In this document: positions 18,421-25,952 of the stretch, piece by piece
Position numbering within the stretch: position 1 is the stretch's first letter
Layout of the letters: each line of letters starts with the position of its first letter
Source: Bacteroidales bacterium
GTDB taxonomy: Bacteria; Bacteroidota; Bacteroidia; Bacteroidales; P3
Assembly (NCBI GenBank): GCA_017522065.1
Contig: JAFXAD010000041.1
Span: forward strand, 1-34,579
DNA length: 34,579 nucleotides
Reading direction: 5' to 3'
Position numbers and translations under genes: made by a program
Notes under the pieces: model-generated
The model's input: only the letters and a program-made list of their open reading frames with translations
Database searches by the model: none
Told to the model about the DNA's origin: nothing

Positions 18421-19161
18421 TTAAAAGTGATAGTTGATTCCAATACGGAAGTTGCCAAAGTGTGCGTTGAGGTCTTGAGCACTGGTGTTGGCAATGAGAC
18501 CGAAGGTATTATCAACATCGGTAGAAACCAAATCGTCCTTGTTGGTACCGACACCTCCGACATAGGTCTTCGTGCTGGTGTGGAGGAAAGCGAGGCCTGC
18601 GAGGTCGATGTAGCAGTCTGCCGACCAATTGTCGTTGATGCGATAGTTGACACCAGGAGTAACGGTCAAGCCAATCAAAGTGGTCTTTGTTGTACCTTCG
18701 TATTCGCTGTCATAGCCAACAACGGGTACATTGCTGTAGTCGTGGAGTTTGGTACGAGGAGTGAAACCAAAGCCGAGAGCAGCCTCGCAGAAGAAGTTGA
18801 ACTTGCCGGCATTGGCGAAATAATAGCGGAAATAAGGAGCTACTGTGAACATCGAGGTAGTTGTCTTACCCCAGACTTCCTGATTCAATGCATATGCAGC
18901 AGCGTTATAATTGGTAATGGTACCATAGTCATATTCGAGGGTGAGACCAATCTGCATATTGTCGTTCAGTACATAGCTGATTGTAGGAGCGATGGTTAGA
19001 CCCATTGCCTTAGTGTTAGGCATATCCCAAACGGGGCTGACATTTTCCTGAGTATAGGTGCCACTGGTGGTATTGAAACCAAGTTGACCACCGAGAATAA
19101 TCTGAGCATTGGCAGTGACTGCAAATGCGACAAGTGCGAGTGATAAAAATACTTTTTTCAT
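18421..19161 (-). CDS. Outer-membrane beta-barrel protein
   Basis: A 246-residue protein with a signal peptide (MKKVFLSLALVAFAVTANAQ) and alternating hydrophobic strands: IILGGQLGFNTTSG, GLTIAPTISYVLN, QIGLTLEYDYGTI, FTVAPYFRYYF, FFCEAALGFGFTPR, ALIGLTVTPGVNYR-like, and a C-terminal FGNFRIGINYHF ending in the aromatic residue expected for BAM-dependent assembly. It fits the small 8-stranded porin-like proteins of this phylum. No ligand can be named. It has its own promoter and terminator and is not obviously linked to hydG upstream. Confidence 0.87.
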   Translation of the reverse strand: MKKVFLSLALVAFAVTANAQIILGGQLGFNTTSGTYTQENVSPVWDMPNTKAMGLTIAPTISYVLNDNMQIGLTLEYDYGTITNYNAAAYALNQEVWGKTTTSMFTVAPYFRYYFANAGKFNFFCEAALGFGFTPRTKLHDYSNVPVVGYDSEYEGTTKTTLIGLTVTPGVNYRINDNWSADCYIDLAGLAFLHTSTKTYVGGVGTNKDDLVSTDVDNTFGLIANTSAQDLNAHFGNFRIGINYHF

Positions 19162-19248
19162 TTTTCTTAATTTTTAGTTTGACTGTTTTTTGAATTTAAA
19201 CGTCTATCTTGAACGAAAAAATGATTTTTTTGTTTCGTTTTCGAGATG

Positions 19249-19256
19249 CAAAAGTA
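19249..19256 (-). promoter_or_regulatory. -7 promoter element of the outer-membrane barrel gene
   Basis: TACTTTTG on the minus strand fits TAnnTTTG; it implies a leader of about 80 bases before 19161. Confidence 0.5.
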
Positions 19257-19332
19257 CATCGATTGTCATGCACAGGGTAAAAAAAAGACACGAAACGACC
19301 AATCATCGTTCTGAAACGATTCTATAAGGTTT

Positions 19333-20763
19333 TTAGAAATAAAGGTCGCGTTCTCCCTCTCCTATCTTACAGAGGTTGCCTTCGACTTTTTTCTTCAATT
19401 CCTCCTTCGAGAATGTCTGCGTCAGTTCTTTCAACAGTCGTAATCCTTTCTCCTTGGTTGCCGGGCTGGCATAGTCCTCAAGGTATTCGCGGAAGGTGAA
19501 CATGGCGTTGGGCTTGCAGTACTCTTTGATGAGGCCTGGCTTGGCCAGATCCATAAAGTCGGCGCCGACACGACCCTTGCGATAACATCCTGTGCAGAAG
19601 CTCGGTATGTAGCCACCATCAATCATCATACTGATAACTTCGTCGAGCGAACGGTGGTCGCCAAGTGTGAACTGAGCACCAGTATCGCCAGTCTTTTCGT
19701 AGGGTTTGGCCTCGCTGCTGCCACGGTCCTCGTCGTATCCGCCGGGGTTGGTCTCGCTGGCAGCACTGATCTGGCTAACGCCGTATTTCACCAGCTGGTC
19801 ACGCAACTCGGAACGCTCACGCGTACTTATAATAATACCCGTGTAAGGCATTGCTATGCGGATGATGGCGATAATCTTCATAAAGTCTTTGTCGCTAACG
19901 GGATGCGGGATATTTTCGGGCAGACTGAAGGGAGTGCCCTCGGCAGGCTCGATGCGCGGGAAACTGACGGTGTGGGGACCGCAGCCGTATTCCTCTTCCA
20001 GATGGCGTGCATGCTCCATGATGGCCAGAATCTCGAAGCGGTAGTCGACCAGTCCGAACAGGGCTCCGACTCCCACGTCGTTGATGCCACCCTCCATGGC
20101 ACGGTCCATACAGGTCAAACGGTACAGGTAGTCCGACTTCGGAGTGCCTGCCGGATGGAACTTGGCATATTCAACTTCGTCGTAAGTTTCCTGGAAACAG
20201 ACGTATGTACCTATCTTTTCGGCCTTTAGCTTGGCATAGTCTTCAACACTCATCGGGGCGAGCTCGACATTGATGCGACGGATGGTGCTGCCCTTCTCGT
20301 CCTTGGCAGCATAGGTGCGACGAATAGCCTCGACCATATAGTTGGCGTCGTTGCGCGGGCTTTCTCCGCAAATAAGCAACGCACGTTTGTGGCCCATACG
20401 GAGCAAGTGGAGCGTCTCGGTCTCAATTTCGTCAAGGGTCAGTATCTTGCGTTTCAGGGCTTTGTTGTCGCGACGAAAACCGCAGTATACGCAATTGTTG
20501 ACGCAGGCGTTGCCGGTATAGATAGGTGCAAAGAGCACCAGACGGCGGCCATAGATCTCGTTTTTGCAGTACTCGGCAGTGTCGAGGATTTTTTTGATAC
20601 CTGTTTCGTCTTCAACACTTAGCAGTTTGGCAACGTCTTCGAGGTTGAGGCCCTTCAACTTGCGAGCTTTGTTGAGTATATCGTTCAATTGGCTGTCTGA
20701 CGGAGCATTGTTCTCAAGCATTCCGTAGAGTTTGTCTCTATCGATAAAGTTCTGATGTTTCAT
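19333..20763 (-). CDS. hydG: [FeFe] hydrogenase H-cluster maturase HydG
   Basis: A 476-residue radical-SAM tyrosine lyase that turns tyrosine into p-cresol, CO and cyanide for the H-cluster of [FeFe] hydrogenase. The SAM cluster motif C87-x3-C91-x2-C94 (CVNNCVYC) follows YTGNACVNN. The barrel includes LICGESPRND, VCFQETYDEVEY, HPAGTPKSDY and PRIEPAEGTP. The C-terminal second-cluster region contains C390 and C393 (CTGCYRKGR), which separates HydG from the shorter ThiH. The upstream TM1266-type regulator supports the call. HydE, HydF and the hydrogenase itself are not in this window, so they must be elsewhere if the pathway works. Confidence 0.95.
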   Translation of the reverse strand: MKHQNFIDRDKLYGMLENNAPSDSQLNDILNKARKLKGLNLEDVAKLLSVEDETGIKKILDTAEYCKNEIYGRRLVLFAPIYTGNACVNNCVYCGFRRDNKALKRKILTLDEIETETLHLLRMGHKRALLICGESPRNDANYMVEAIRRTYAAKDEKGSTIRRINVELAPMSVEDYAKLKAEKIGTYVCFQETYDEVEYAKFHPAGTPKSDYLYRLTCMDRAMEGGINDVGVGALFGLVDYRFEILAIMEHARHLEEEYGCGPHTVSFPRIEPAEGTPFSLPENIPHPVSDKDFMKIIAIIRIAMPYTGIIISTRERSELRDQLVKYGVSQISAASETNPGGYDEDRGSSEAKPYEKTGDTGAQFTLGDHRSLDEVISMMIDGGYIPSFCTGCYRKGRVGADFMDLAKPGLIKEYCKPNAMFTFREYLEDYASPATKEKGLRLLKELTQTFSKEELKKKVEGNLCKIGEGERDLYF

Positions 20764-20872
20764 TATTATATAGTTTTATGATTTTTACGTTTGTTTATAT
20801 GCGCGATTAGGAGCTAAAAGGAATTAAGGGAAGTTAAGGGAGAATAGTATTTGTATCTGTATTTAAGGTTAT

Positions 20873-20932
20873 GGTTAAAGTTAAAGTTAAGGTTAAGGTT
20901 AAGGTTAAAGTTAAAGTTAAAGTTAAAGTTTA
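20873..20932. repeat. Hexanucleotide tandem repeat (GTTAAR) upstream of hydG
   Basis: Ten consecutive hexamers, GGTTAA or AGTTAA with one AGTTTA, lie in the 184-base gap between hydG and its regulator. Less regular AAGTTAAGG-type sequence extends left to about 20820. On the hydG transcript it reads as repeated UUAACY. Confidence 0.9.
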
Positions 20933-20947
20933 AAAGATTCCGCTTTC

Positions 20948-21196
20948 TCAGCTCGCCTTGGTCACAACCGCCTTGCTTTCGACACCGGTAATGCGACCCA
21001 GACGGCCCGTCAGGGCGTTGATGCGATCCACACTGCCTTCAACAATAAGCGAAATCACCGCCACAGCACGTTGCTGAAACGGCAATCCTTGCCGACAAAG
21101 AATGATGTCGGAAAAGTCCGATATAATTGGATTAATCTGGGCTGACATACTACGGTCTGTCAGCAGAATTGTTATTGTTCCTATTCTCTTTTCCAT
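20948..21196 (-). CDS. TM1266-type iron-only hydrogenase system regulator
   Basis: An 82-residue ACT-like protein of the family that accompanies [FeFe] hydrogenase maturation genes. Family features are the N-terminal EKRIGTITILLTDR, the central FSDIILCRQGLPFQQRAVAVISLIVEG and the C-terminal INALTGRLGRITGVESKAVV. No DNA-binding domain is present, so regulation is presumed from context and may involve ligand binding. It precedes hydG in the same direction, with a good promoter upstream. Confidence 0.92.
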   Translation of the reverse strand: MEKRIGTITILLTDRSMSAQINPIISDFSDIILCRQGLPFQQRAVAVISLIVEGSVDRINALTGRLGRITGVESKAVVTKAS

Positions 21197-21266
21197 TAGG
21201 ATAATATTGCTTTTGGATTAGATTTACAACAAATTGCGTCATTTTCACTCTTTCAAAACGACGCAA

Positions 21267-21297
21267 CAAAAATATGAACATTTTTTCATTCAACAAA
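21267..21297 (-). promoter_or_regulatory. Promoter of the hydrogenase regulator-hydG unit
   Basis: On the minus strand TTTG (21294-21297), 19 bases, then TATTTTTG (21267-21274), a full consensus match. The leader before 21196 is about 65 bases. Confidence 0.75.
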
Positions 21298-21338
21298 AAT
21301 TATTTTTCATCTTGACGACAACTATAATTCTAGGTCAT

Positions 21339-21420
21339 CTCTAAAAATTCGTTTAATTCGCGTTTTGTTTGCAAAACAAATTTCTAAATATCAATTCGTT
21401 TGATTCGTACAATTCGCCGT
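21339..21420. repeat. Dispersed intergenic repeat, copy 1
   Basis: About 80 bases that align closely with 27802-27880. Both begin CTCTAAAA, continue TTCGTTTAATTCGCGTT, carry a short GTTTTG-TTTG-CAAAAC hairpin, and end in ATTCGTACAATTCGC. Confidence 0.8.
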
Positions 21421-21837
21421 TTTAAATAATTATTAGAGGTGCTCTCTATTAATTAACTTTACATACATTTCTTTGCATCGGAAAAGCAAACAATTTTTAT
21501 TTTCTCTCGCTTTACGAAGTGTCCATGTTTTGTTTTCACATTATCACTTAATAATTGACATGAAAAGAGATGAAAAGGCTTCTGTACAATATGCAATCTG
21601 TTATGTGACTGAAATCTTGATTCAATAATTTAGTAATACTCTAAATACAACACCAAATACATATTGGTAAAACTATTTTAGCATTTTTCTGTCATTATAT
21701 TTTGAATTTTTTTGGCTTTGATACTATATTAATTTAAGTAGTATCAGAAGTTTAACTAAATTCAAATAATAATAATAGTTTTCTATTAATACTATTAGGC
21801 AGCGATTCTCGTTATTCCAATACAAACCTTACTGGAT

Positions 21838-22041
21838 ATGAGAAAAGCAGGACGATTAGAACTAAACGAAGCCCAGCGGATGGAACTCGAAAGAGGATAC
21901 CGTCTGGGAAAGAAACACTGTTTCAGGATGAGGTGTTTGGCCATACTCCTGAAAGCGGAGGGACTGTCCGCCGCGAAAGTTGGCGAAAGGACAGAGATGG
22001 AACAGCACACCGTGAGCAAATGGCTCAAGCATGCAGCTTAA
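21838..22041 (+). pseudogene. IS630-family transposase remnant (N-terminal helix-turn-helix only)
   Basis: A 67-codon frame with the N-terminal DNA-binding part of IS630 transposases: RLELNEAQRMELERGYRLG, FRMRCLAILLKAEGLSAAKV, then EQHTVSKWLKHAA and a stop. Full proteins continue for some 250 further residues with the DDE domain; none is present. The stop falls just where the second helix-turn-helix linker should begin. It is a fossil of an insertion and is probably not functional. Confidence 0.7.
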
Positions 22042-22059
22042 TTTTGACTATCTACTTAA

Positions 22060-22092
22060 TTTGTGTTGATTAGATTAAAAATTGTATTTTTG
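22060..22092 (+). promoter_or_regulatory. Promoter of the MATE-ATPase gene
   Basis: TTTG (22060-22063), 21 bases, TATTTTTG (22085-22092). Transcription should start near 22099, just before the 14-codon upstream ORF. Confidence 0.7.
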
Positions 22093-22107
22093 CAAAAACT
22101 CATCACT

Positions 22108-22152
22108 ATGAAACCTCTATTAAACAGTTTTATGAAACCGAAACAATTATGA
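22108..22152 (+). CDS. Putative 14-codon upstream ORF overlapping the MATE start
   Basis: It would encode MKPLLNSFMKPKQL. Its ATG lies about 10 bases after the predicted transcription start, and its TGA overlaps the ATG of the transporter gene (ATGA at 22149-22152). The arrangement suggests translational coupling, so that ribosomes finishing the short ORF restart on the transporter. No attenuator hairpin or codon run is seen. It may still be chance. Confidence 0.4.
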   Translation: MKPLLNSFMKPKQL

Positions 22153-23891
22153 ATATTACCAAATTTCGTAACAGCTATCTTATTGACAAGTCTTATCGGC
22201 TAACACTGGTGAGCGTGACGCTTACGGCACTGGCGCCGCTTGTCGCTACGCTGGTCGACGGTCTCTTCTCGAGCAACTTGTTGGGCAACGATGCCTTCAT
22301 CGCGGTGAGTGTGGCGCTGCCTTTGGTCAACGCGGTGAGCGTGCTGACGATGATATGCGAACGCGGCGGCTCGGTGCTTGCGGCGGGTCAGTTGGCCAAG
22401 GGCAACCGCGACAAGACCAACCGCATCTACACGGCGGCTTTCGCCTCGGCGGTGCTGGTGGCGGTAGCGGCGGCGGTGGGCATCTGGACGAACCTCGACA
22501 GCATCGCCTTGGGGCTGACCGGCAGGCCCGAGAGCGCAGCATATGCCCGCGAATACCTGCAGGTGATTGTGATCTACCTGCTCATCCTGCCGCTAAACAA
22601 CACGTTCAACGACTTTGCCACGCAGGAGGGCTTTCCGCAACTGGCCACCCGGGCCGTGGTTGCGGGCAGTGCGGCCAATGTGATGTTCGACACCCTTTTC
22701 ATCGGTGTCCTCGGCATGGGCATCAGGGGTGCGGCATGGGGCACGGTCACTTCGGGGCTTATCAACCTGGCACTTATCGCGCCCTATTTCCTCAAGGGCA
22801 AGAGCCAGTGCAGACTGGCGCGACCGCAGGGCGACCTCGGCGCCATCCTCGGCGAGAACCTCAAGCACGGCTTCGGCTTCAACGTGTTCTTTATCGTGGT
22901 GAACGCCTTTATGCTGCTGGGCAACGCGCTGGTGCTGAAGGTGGCAGGACATGACGGGCTGACGCTCTTCGATGTGTGCCTGCAGATACAGTCGGCCACC
23001 TTCTCGGTCGTTGTCGGACTCTGTATTGCCGGAATCTCGCACATCACCTACATGCGTGCCGGCGGCGACAGCGACGGGCTGCAGCGCATCATGAAAAACA
23101 CGGCCCGCATCGTGGTGGGGTTCTACGGCGTGCTGCTGCTGTTGCTGGTGGCCGTGCCACAGCTTTTCCTGTGGTGCTTCGGTCTCAGCGGAAGCATCGA
23201 TATCGCCCTGGCACGCAGGGTGTTCACCTGCTTTGGCATCTACTATTTCTGTTTCTGCGTGGTGTCGGTGTATGTCACCGTTGTGCTGCAGCTGGCGGGT
23301 CATGTGGCGGCCAAGATAGTGCTGGTGTTCACCATGGGCATCCTGGCCTATCTGGGCATGCTTGGCCTTTCGAAGGTCAGCGCTGATGCCATGTGGCTGG
23401 GAATGATTGCGGGCGGTGTGCCCATCCTTGTGGCCAGCTTGGCCAACGGCTACTGGGAACACCGCAAGCACCCGTACTATACGAAGTTCTCGTTGGTTGA
23501 CAAGCTGCCGTCGTGCATCAAGTTCGAATGCTCGTTGGATTACGAACAACGCAATTATGACGAGATGAAAAAGTTGATGAATCTGTTTGCCGACACCTGC
23601 GAGATGAGCGACGAGGTGAGCGCTAGGATGTTAGCCACCATCCAGATGCTCGTCGACAATGCCCGGGAGCGCAGAAGCAGTCAGCTTAAATATCTCGATG
23701 TCTCGCTCACCGAGTTGGACGACGGCATCCAGATGACCATCAAAGACTGCGGCCGCCCCTACGACCCGGTGCACAACGGCATGGACGCCGCATCGGTAGG
23801 CGCCCGCACCGCCACCTACCGCTACATGTTCACGATGAATGTAACAACTATAGTATGGGACAAAACTCCAAATCGAACAAAAAAGGAGTAG
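22149..23891 (+). CDS. MATE-type transporter fused to an RsbW-like HATPase domain
   Basis: A 580-residue protein. Residues about 15-440 form a MATE/NorM-type inner-membrane exporter with some twelve hydrophobic segments in two halves; marks are VATLVDGLFSSNLLG, LPLNNTFNDFATQEG and AANVMFDTLFIGVLGMGIRGAAWGT. Residues about 455-575 form a soluble domain like the anti-sigma/RsbW GHKL ATPases. It has an N-box-like MLVDNARERR (N504) and a G1-like DCGRPYDP (533-540), then VGARTATYRYMF and TTIVWDK. The usual N-box glutamate is missing, so the domain may bind rather than use ATP. The gene is more G+C-rich than its flanks and sits between a broken transposase and a gene stump, which hints at acquisition. 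Confidence 0.85.
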   Translation: MNITKFRNSYLIDKSYRLTLVSVTLTALAPLVATLVDGLFSSNLLGNDAFIAVSVALPLVNAVSVLTMICERGGSVLAAGQLAKGNRDKTNRIYTAAFASAVLVAVAAAVGIWTNLDSIALGLTGRPESAAYAREYLQVIVIYLLILPLNNTFNDFATQEGFPQLATRAVVAGSAANVMFDTLFIGVLGMGIRGAAWGTVTSGLINLALIAPYFLKGKSQCRLARPQGDLGAILGENLKHGFGFNVFFIVVNAFMLLGNALVLKVAGHDGLTLFDVCLQIQSATFSVVVGLCIAGISHITYMRAGGDSDGLQRIMKNTARIVVGFYGVLLLLLVAVPQLFLWCFGLSGSIDIALARRVFTCFGIYYFCFCVVSVYVTVVLQLAGHVAAKIVLVFTMGILAYLGMLGLSKVSADAMWLGMIAGGVPILVASLANGYWEHRKHPYYTKFSLVDKLPSCIKFECSLDYEQRNYDEMKKLMNLFADTCEMSDEVSARMLATIQMLVDNARERRSSQLKYLDVSLTELDDGIQMTIKDCGRPYDPVHNGMDAASVGARTATYRYMFTMNVTTIVWDKTPNRTKKE

Positions 23892-23915
23892 AGACGTAGC
23901 GCGCTACGTCTCTAC
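23888..23915. repeat. 28-bp perfect palindrome at the transporter stop codon
   Basis: GTAGAGACGTAGC and its exact complement meet at a central GC with no spacer. The transporter TAG stop lies within the left arm. No T run follows, so it is not an ordinary intrinsic terminator; it is probably one copy of a dispersed palindromic repeat. Confidence 0.85.
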
Positions 23916-23921
23916 ATTTCC

Positions 23922-23968
23922 CAAAATTGACTTCGTCGAATCTGCGATTTCTGCGTTTTCTGCGAGAG
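23922..23968. repeat. Intergenic repeat-like element with TCTGCG/TTCTGCG units
   Basis: AATCTGCGATTTCTGCG followed by TTTTCTGCGAGAGG forms a short irregular repeat between two converging gene ends. Such elements recur between Bacteroidales genes; only one copy is in this window. Confidence 0.4.
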
Positions 23969-23974
23969 GAAAAA

Positions 23975-24319
23975 TTATTCAGCCGAGAACTTGCAAACCA
24001 AATTCCTGTCGCCGTAGGCGTCGTCGATGCGGGTGACGTGCGGGAAGTACTTGTCCTGAACGTCGCTCTTCATCGGGAAACCGGCCTCTTTGCGGGTGAA
24101 GGGGAAGTTCCACTCGTTGGCCATCAGCATCTCGGCGGTGTAAGGCGCGTGGCTGATGATGTTGTTGCCTTTCTCGGCCTTGCCGTCCTCGATGTCCTTG
24201 ATTTCCTTGCGGATTTGGCTCATCGCGTCGACGAAGCGGTCAAGTTCGGCGATAGGCTCGCTCTCGGTGGGTTCCACCATCAGGGTCTCGTGTACGGGGA
24301 AGGCCACTACGCCTTCTCT
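23975..24319 (-). pseudogene. gcvP: C-terminal stump of glycine dehydrogenase gcvP
   Basis: About 114 residues match the extreme C terminus of the glycine-cleavage P-protein: FPVHETLMVEPTESE, ELDRFVDAMSQIRKEIKDIE, APYTAEMLMANEWNFPFTR and the end VTRIDDAYGDRNLVCK. Around 840 upstream residues, including the PLP lysine, are missing. The homology stops near REGVVAFPV, and the frame then runs straight into a 23-bp tandem array. The stump has no credible start or promoter and is presumably dead; a complete gcvP may exist elsewhere. Confidence 0.85.
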
Positions 24320-24335
24320 GGTTGCAGCGGCCTGA

Positions 24336-24484
24336 CCACGGTGAAAATGCTCCAAATGCCACAGTAAAATGCTCCAAATGCCACGGTAAAAATGCTCCAA
24401 ACACCACGGTGAAAATGCTCCAAATGCCACGGTGAAAATGCTCCAAATGCCACTGTGAAAATGCTCCAAATGCCACGGTGAAAA
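24336..24484. repeat. 23-bp tandem array (about 6.5 units)
   Basis: Units starting CCACGGTGAAAATGCTCCAA and ending ATG run head to tail from 24336, with one 22-base unit (24359-24380) and a few substitutions. The last, partial unit breaks off at 24473-24484. A period of 23 is not a multiple of three, so the array is not coding. It has no spacers, so it is not CRISPR. Confidence 0.93.
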
Positions 24485-24558
24485 ATTTATAAGAAACTAA
24501 TACACAATATTATAATATATTATTTTTAAATAACATTTTATAATCCAAAAATTATTTG

Positions 24559-24566
24559 TAATTTTG
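24559..24566 (+). promoter_or_regulatory. -7 promoter element of the DUF4143 ATPase gene
   Basis: TAATTTTG fits TAnnTTTG, about 20 bases before the ATG at 24587. The -33 element is not clear. Confidence 0.5.
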
Positions 24567-24586
24567 CAGCACAAAAGTAATAAAAA

Positions 24587-25870
24587 ATGGACACTATCGG
24601 AATATATCGAAACAGGGTTGCTGACAAAATGCTCCGCAATCAACTTGAAGCAGCTGGAGTAGTTTTAATACAAGGACCAAAATGGTGCGGCAAAACTACT
24701 ACAGCCGAACAGCAGGCCAAAAGTATACTGCGAATGGATTATCCCAAGATGTCGAAAGAGTATCTTACACTCGCAGAAAACGATCCGGAATTGCTGCTTG
24801 CCGGCGAAACTCCAAGGCTGGTAGACGAATGGCAGCTGGCTCCGCAGCTGTGGGACACTGCGCGATATACCGTCGACCGAAGGAGCGCCATGGGGCAGTT
24901 TATTTTCACAGGGTCCGCAGTGCCCGCCGACAAAAGCATGATAACACATACAGGCACAGGACGTTTTGCGTGGCTAACAATGCGACCGATGAGCCTATGG
25001 GAGTCGGGAGAATCGAACGGCAACGCAAGTCTTGTAGATCTCTTTGCCGGTCAGATGGAATCTTGCATAGCACCCGATTCTTCGCTCGAGGACATTGCCT
25101 TTACATTATGCCGCGGAGGGTGGCCAGGATCTCTAAATCTAAAGAAAACCACCGCCTTGCGTGTGGCCAACAATTATGTCAAAGCCATTTGCGAAAGCGA
25201 CATATCGCGAGTGGACAACGTGCAGCGTGACCCGGATTTCGCATTACGGCTGCTAAGAGCCTACTCCAGACACCAAGGAGGCCAAGTCTCTGTTGGGACG
25301 CTATATGCCGACCTGTCGGCAAATAAAGGCGGCTCTTTGACCGAGAACACGATATCGCTGTACCTGTCGGCCTTGAGAAAGATATTTGTTATTGAGGATA
25401 TGCCAGCATGGAATCCTAACCTGAGAAGCAAGACCGCCATACGAACCTCGGACACTCGATATTTTGTCGACCCCTCAATAGCAACGGGCGCTCTTGGAAT
25501 CGGCCCGAAAGACTTGATGTACGACTTGAACACCTACGGGCTTCTGTTCGAAACGATGGCTGTGAGGGACTTGAGGGTGTATGCCGACGCTCTCGACGGC
25601 CGTGTTTACCACTACAGGGACCATAACGGGCTGGAATGCGACGCCGTCGTTCATCTCCATAACGGCAGCTATGGCCTTGTGGAAATAAAGCTTGGAGGAG
25701 AGACTCTTATCGAAGAGGGGGCCTACAACCTGAAAAAACTGGCCAACAAAATCGACACAACAAAAATGAAGAGCCCTTCCTTCATGATGGTTCTGACAGC
25801 TACAGGCGCTTATGCCTACAGACGAAAAGACGGTGTGCTGGTGGTACCGATCGGATGCTTGAAAGACTAA
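24587..25870 (+). CDS. AAA ATPase with DUF4143 domain
   Basis: A 427-residue cytosolic protein of the AAA_14/DUF4143 group. The Walker A loop is GPKWCGKT (30-37), the Walker B region is RLVDEWQ (about 77-83), and FIFTGSA supplies the sensor segment. The C-terminal DUF4143 part resembles a PD-(D/E)xK nuclease fold, with GLECDAVV followed by YGLVEIKLGG. These proteins are frequent in Bacteroidota, often in several copies. Their role is unknown; links to mobile or toxin-like systems have been guessed. The gene is isolated, with the 23-bp array upstream and converging lipoprotein genes downstream. Confidence 0.9.
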   Translation: MDTIGIYRNRVADKMLRNQLEAAGVVLIQGPKWCGKTTTAEQQAKSILRMDYPKMSKEYLTLAENDPELLLAGETPRLVDEWQLAPQLWDTARYTVDRRSAMGQFIFTGSAVPADKSMITHTGTGRFAWLTMRPMSLWESGESNGNASLVDLFAGQMESCIAPDSSLEDIAFTLCRGGWPGSLNLKKTTALRVANNYVKAICESDISRVDNVQRDPDFALRLLRAYSRHQGGQVSVGTLYADLSANKGGSLTENTISLYLSALRKIFVIEDMPAWNPNLRSKTAIRTSDTRYFVDPSIATGALGIGPKDLMYDLNTYGLLFETMAVRDLRVYADALDGRVYHYRDHNGLECDAVVHLHNGSYGLVEIKLGGETLIEEGAYNLKKLANKIDTTKMKSPSFMMVLTATGAYAYRRKDGVLVVPIGCLKD

Positions 25871-25952
25871 CAAATTCACGTCAAAAGAATGACATACAAT
25901 CAGGTGTATTCCAATATCTGAAAGAAATATTTGACATCATCCACATCCTCCA

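Larger units (their letters stand above)
21197..21837. other. AT-rich intergenic stretch without a gene
   Basis: About 640 bases holding the leader and promoter of the hydrogenase regulator (to 21297), a dispersed repeat copy (21339-21420) and a weak 7-bp inverted repeat GATACTA/TAGTATC (21720-21745). Then comes the approach to the IS630 remnant. No supported coding sequence was found. Confidence 0.6.

Noticed and set aside
19333-20763. Tyrosine lyase ThiH of thiamine synthesis
   Set aside because: The 476-residue length, the C-terminal CTGCYRKGR cluster site and the neighbouring hydrogenase regulator indicate HydG.
20873-20932. Telomere or replication terminus repeat
   Set aside because: The hexamers are short, internal to a two-gene unit and flanked by ordinary chromosomal genes.
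21560-21628. A 22-codon frame in the AT-rich stretch
   Set aside because: No promoter, no neighbour and no recognisable sequence; expected by chance.
22593-23549. A 318-codon minus-strand frame within the transporter gene
   Set aside because: Antisense to hydrophobic transporter segments, very His/Gln-rich and without family features.
23975-24469. A 164-codon gene reading through the 23-bp array
   Set aside because: Its first 50 residues are only translated tandem repeat; just the gcvP-like part is real and it lacks a start.
24336-24484. Possible CRISPR array
   Set aside because: Units are directly adjacent with no spacers, and no cas gene is nearby.
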